Shown piece after piece: positions 4,927 through 6,944 of a stretch of DNA of 6,944 bases (its first letter is position 1; each line of letters starts with the position of its first letter). The position numbers and the translations under genes are program-made. Where the stretch lies: contig CAZLGW010000089.1 of assembly GCA_964559125.1 (NCBI GenBank), forward strand, positions 1 through 6,944, read 5' to 3'. The DNA comes from Ravibacter sp964559125. Its GTDB lineage: Bacteria; Bacteroidota; Bacteroidia; Cytophagales; Spirosomataceae. Under the pieces are notes generated by a model. That model had not been told where the DNA came from, did no database searches, and saw only the letters and a program-made list of their open reading frames with translations.

Positions 4927-6630
4927 ATGGATGTCAGAAAATATAACATCTACTTCCACACGCACACGATAAGCGGGATCATTATTGCCGCATTGCTTTA
5001 CGTCATATTCTTCGCGGGATCATTCTCTTTTTTCAGAGATGAAATAGTTGCCTGGCAGACGGGCGCCTCTACGGTAGCCCGGAAATCGATGCCGGAATAT
5101 AATTTCGTTATTGATTCCCTTTCGCGTCACTATAACCTCAGAGGGCGGAATCTGGACTTCTACATATTCAGACAGGGCAACGGGACTTACGTCAACATGA
5201 GCGCTTCTATGGATACTACCATCAGCAAGCCCAAAAAAGAACAGGAGGGCGGCCGCAGAGGTCGCGGAAGGCGGGGCGGTGACGGAGATTCTGCCTATTT
5301 CTCTTATTCTTTCAGTGACAAAAAGACCGGTACCTATGCCGAAAATTATAATATGGGTGAGTTTCTCTACCGCCTGCATTTCCTGGCTCAGCTCAACGTG
5401 ATCCGGCTTCCGGTCAATCTCGGGTCCCCTTTCGGGTACCTGCTGGCGGGAATCGTTTCATTTATTTTCCTTTTTGCCCTCATTACCGGGCTTTTGCTTC
5501 ACTGGGATAAGATCGTTTCAAATTTCTTTGTTTTCCGGCCGTGGAGTAAATGGAAGACGGTCTGGACGGATATGCACACCGCTTTGGGCGTGATAGGTTT
5601 CCCGTTCCAGCTCATTTTTGCGGTGACGGGTGTTATACTGATCGTCAATTTTGTGCTTCTGCAGCCGTTCGGCAAGTTTCTTTACGAAGGTAATACCGAT
5701 AAGGTATACGAGGAGCTGCAGTATAACAGGGGACTTAAGGCCGATTATACCTACTTGCCATTGGAGATATCGGAATTCGATGTGGATAAATTCGTACAGG
5801 AATGGCAGGAGAAATGGAGTTCTAATCCTGTTTCAAGAATACATATCCTCAATTATCTTGATCAGAGCATGCAGGTCGCATTGGAATCGAAAACAGACCC
5901 CAGGCTTAATTTCGCAGGTTCAGGATTTGTGCTGGTGGAAGTTGCCACCGGCAAAATCCTGCAGGAAAAATCCCCTTTCAGTGACGCTAACTATATCGAC
6001 CGGGTGAAAAGCCTGGTTTACCACCTGCATTTCGGCGATTTCGGCGGGACTCCCCTGAGGATCGTATTTTTTATCTTGGGGCTGATGGGCTGTGTCGTCA
6101 TCCTGTCGGGTATCATGATCTGGCTGGTGGCCAGGGACAAAGTCAGCGTACCGAAGCATAAGCGCGTGTTCAATTTCTGGGCTACCAACTTCTTTATGGC
6201 CGGGTGCCTGAGCATGCTGCCCGTTACGGCATTTACCTTTATCATGCTGAAGGTAGCTGATCATGTCGACCAGTCGCTGATATACAACGTATACTTCTAC
6301 AGTTGGCTGGTACTGGGGGTTTACCTGATGTTATGGCGGAACCTCCCGCTTATGAATAAACAGGTGCTTTTGCTTTCCGTTCTCCTGTGTGCGGCAGTTC
6401 CGGTGGCTAATGGGGTTGCTACCGGTCTCTGGATGTGGAATACCTGGAAGGACGGAGCTATAGATATCTTCCTGGTAGACGCATTGTTTCTGCTCCTGGC
6501 TGTTATCAGCGCTTTTTCCTACGTTAAAGTGTCCCGGCAGGCCAAACCGTATAAAATGCTGGAGAAGGAGAATGTGAAACCTTCAGGACGCCCGGAACAA
6601 CCGCGGACGGCAAGGCCCGTAAAAGCCTGA
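4927..6630 (+). CDS. PepSY-TM membrane protein, probable ferrisiderophore reductase
   Basis: The 567-residue protein has about eight membrane helices: TM1 15-37, TM2 171-191, TM3 219-244, TM4 377-400, TM5 419-440, TM6 457-474, TM7 480-502 and TM8 512-533. Large periplasmic loops lie at 38-170 and 245-376, where PepSY-type domains belong. Histidines cluster at helix ends in two layers: H11, H13, H192 and H217 on the cytoplasmic side, and H151, H366 and H368 on the periplasmic side. That pattern would suit two stacked hemes for electron transfer across the membrane, as expected for reductive iron release in the FpvG/PiuB-type group. An Arg/Gly-rich insert (108-118, GGRRGRGRRGG) lies in the first periplasmic loop. 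The C-terminal tail (about 537-567) is basic and proline-containing and should be cytoplasmic. It is the last gene of the operon. The family is clear; the reductase role is inferred from context and histidines. Confidence 0.85.
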   Translation: MDVRKYNIYFHTHTISGIIIAALLYVIFFAGSFSFFRDEIVAWQTGASTVARKSMPEYNFVIDSLSRHYNLRGRNLDFYIFRQGNGTYVNMSASMDTTISKPKKEQEGGRRGRGRRGGDGDSAYFSYSFSDKKTGTYAENYNMGEFLYRLHFLAQLNVIRLPVNLGSPFGYLLAGIVSFIFLFALITGLLLHWDKIVSNFFVFRPWSKWKTVWTDMHTALGVIGFPFQLIFAVTGVILIVNFVLLQPFGKFLYEGNTDKVYEELQYNRGLKADYTYLPLEISEFDVDKFVQEWQEKWSSNPVSRIHILNYLDQSMQVALESKTDPRLNFAGSGFVLVEVATGKILQEKSPFSDANYIDRVKSLVYHLHFGDFGGTPLRIVFFILGLMGCVVILSGIMIWLVARDKVSVPKHKRVFNFWATNFFMAGCLSMLPVTAFTFIMLKVADHVDQSLIYNVYFYSWLVLGVYLMLWRNLPLMNKQVLLLSVLLCAAVPVANGVATGLWMWNTWKDGAIDIFLVDALFLLLAVISAFSYVKVSRQAKPYKMLEKENVKPSGRPEQPRTARPVKA

Positions 6631-6759
6631 CGTGCTATGGAACGAACCGGGATATAACCATATACAATACTCTGGATCAGCGCTTTCCGGCTCCGTTCAT
6701 TGTACATTTCGGACTTTTTATTTGATAAAGGAAGTAATATTATATTTTTTAATATTTAT
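6631..6759. other. Intergenic region after the PepSY gene
   Basis: No gene is seen. Possible 3'-end structures are weak: GAACG (6640-6644) with CGTTC (6694-6698), and TACAAT (6663-6668) with ATTGTA (6699-6704), which cannot nest together. A short T-run follows at 6715-6719. I cannot call a terminator with confidence. From about 6721 the sequence becomes very AT-rich, leading into the next promoter. Confidence 0.4.
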
Positions 6760-6791
6760 TTAGTCTTATTATAAATAATGATCTAAATTTG
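6759..6791 (+). promoter_or_regulatory. Bacteroidota-type promoter with TTAGTCT motif
   Basis: TAAATTTG (6784-6791) is a perfect TAnnTTTG -7 element. TTTA (6759-6762) stands at a 21-bp spacing as a partial -33. The region carries TTAGTCTTA (6760-6768), 8 of 9 bases identical to the palindrome TTAGTCTAA at 4223-4231. It also has an inverted pair ATTTAG (6758-6763) / CTAAAT (6783-6788) and an inner dyad ATTAT-AA-ATAAT (6768-6779). The likely start near 6798 leaves a leader of about 100 nt to the ATG at 6900. The shared motif suggests the same regulator as the PepSY operon. Confidence 0.65.
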
Positions 6792-6810
6792 CCATAAGCT
6801 TAAGCAGAAA

Positions 6811-6851
6811 GTCCGGCGGGATTCGATACCGGCGGGCCGGCGGGAGCGGAC
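6811..6851 (+). repeat. GC-rich leader element with three CCGGCGGG copies
   Basis: CCGGCGGG occurs at 6813-6820, 6829-6836 and 6837-6844, the last two directly in tandem. Alternative stems can form: GTCCG (6811-6815) with CGGAC (6847-6851), or CCGGC (6813-6817) with GCCGG (6836-6840); they exclude each other. The element lies in the predicted 5' leader of the gene at 6900, so it may fold in the mRNA. No known riboswitch is recognised. Confidence 0.45.
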
Positions 6852-6899
6852 AGGGAGAAGAGGTATTCGCCTTCAAACATTCTAACATTTTTAAGAACA

Positions 6900-6944
6900 A
6901 TGCAGAGTTATTACATTTTGCGTAACAGGATCATATTGCCCTTT
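6900..6944 (+). CDS. Start of an unidentified gene, cut by the window edge
   Basis: An ATG at 6900 opens 15 codons (MQSYYILRNRIILPF) that run off the window. The basic residues followed by a hydrophobic turn (RNRIILPF) would suit the start of a signal peptide or membrane anchor. The strong promoter at 6784 and a leader of about 100 nt support a real gene. The frame is open upstream to a TAA at 6801-6803 but has no other usual start. Given the neighbouring PepSY operon and the shared motif, an iron-related gene such as a TonB-dependent receptor is a reasonable guess, but 15 residues cannot show it. Confidence 0.45.
   Translation, partial: MQSYYILRNRIILPF

Noticed and set aside
6768..6783. Fur-box-like sequence (ATTATAAATAATGAT)
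   Set aside because: It resembles Fur hexamers only loosely, and AT-rich promoters of this phylum give such matches easily; kept only as a note within the promoter entry.
6819..6832. T-loop-like GATTCGATACC suggesting a tRNA
   Set aside because: The flanking bases do not pair as a T stem, and no acceptor, D or anticodon arms can be drawn around it.
1..6944. CRISPR arrays, insertion sequences, tRNA or rRNA genes
   Set aside because: No regular spaced repeats, transposase-like frames, terminal inverted repeats with duplications, or RNA gene sequences were seen on either strand.

Overview
The window looks like chromosomal DNA from a member of the Bacteroidota, probably a moderate-GC Chitinophagaceae-like organism. 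The evidence is two perfect matches to the phylum's sigma -7 element (TAnnTTTG) in intergenic DNA, starts without strong Shine-Dalgarno sequences, and protein sequences of Bacteroidota type. The exact genus cannot be read from the sequence.

Left part (1-3305, + strand): a short unassigned leader is followed by an NlpC/P60 cell-wall hydrolase lipoprotein (102-740). Next is a compact single-module NRPS-like enzyme of adenylation, carrier and thioesterase domains (A-T-TE, 801-3305) with no condensation domain. Its A domain has Ser where amino-acid-activating domains carry the Asp that binds the alpha-amino group, so the substrate may be an alpha-keto, hydroxy or aryl acid. A GNAT acetyltransferase on the - strand (3324-3953) converges on it, and the two genes share an 8-bp-stem hairpin between their stop codons.

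Middle (3954-4298): a 345-base divergent intergenic region. Its right half is very AT-rich and carries a TAnnTTTG promoter with two operator-like dyads: a 35-bp interrupted palindrome over the -33 region and a perfect 10-bp palindrome in the spacer.

Right part (4299-6630, + strand): a tight three-gene operon. It encodes a DUF3325-like small membrane protein, a DUF3649-like small membrane protein and an eight-helix PepSY-TM protein. In Proteobacteria these three families cluster at siderophore uptake loci (for example the FpvGHJK region of Pseudomonas, where the PepSY protein FpvG serves in reductive release of iron from ferripyoverdine). The likely role here is a Bacteroidota version of an inner-membrane ferrisiderophore reductase. 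Downstream, a second strong promoter carries the same TTAGTCT motif and leads into a gene whose first 15 codons lie in the window. Its identity is unknown, and an iron-related gene such as a TonB-dependent receptor is only a guess. Together these suggest an iron-responsive locus beside an orphan small-molecule synthetase; a link between the two halves is possible but unproven.
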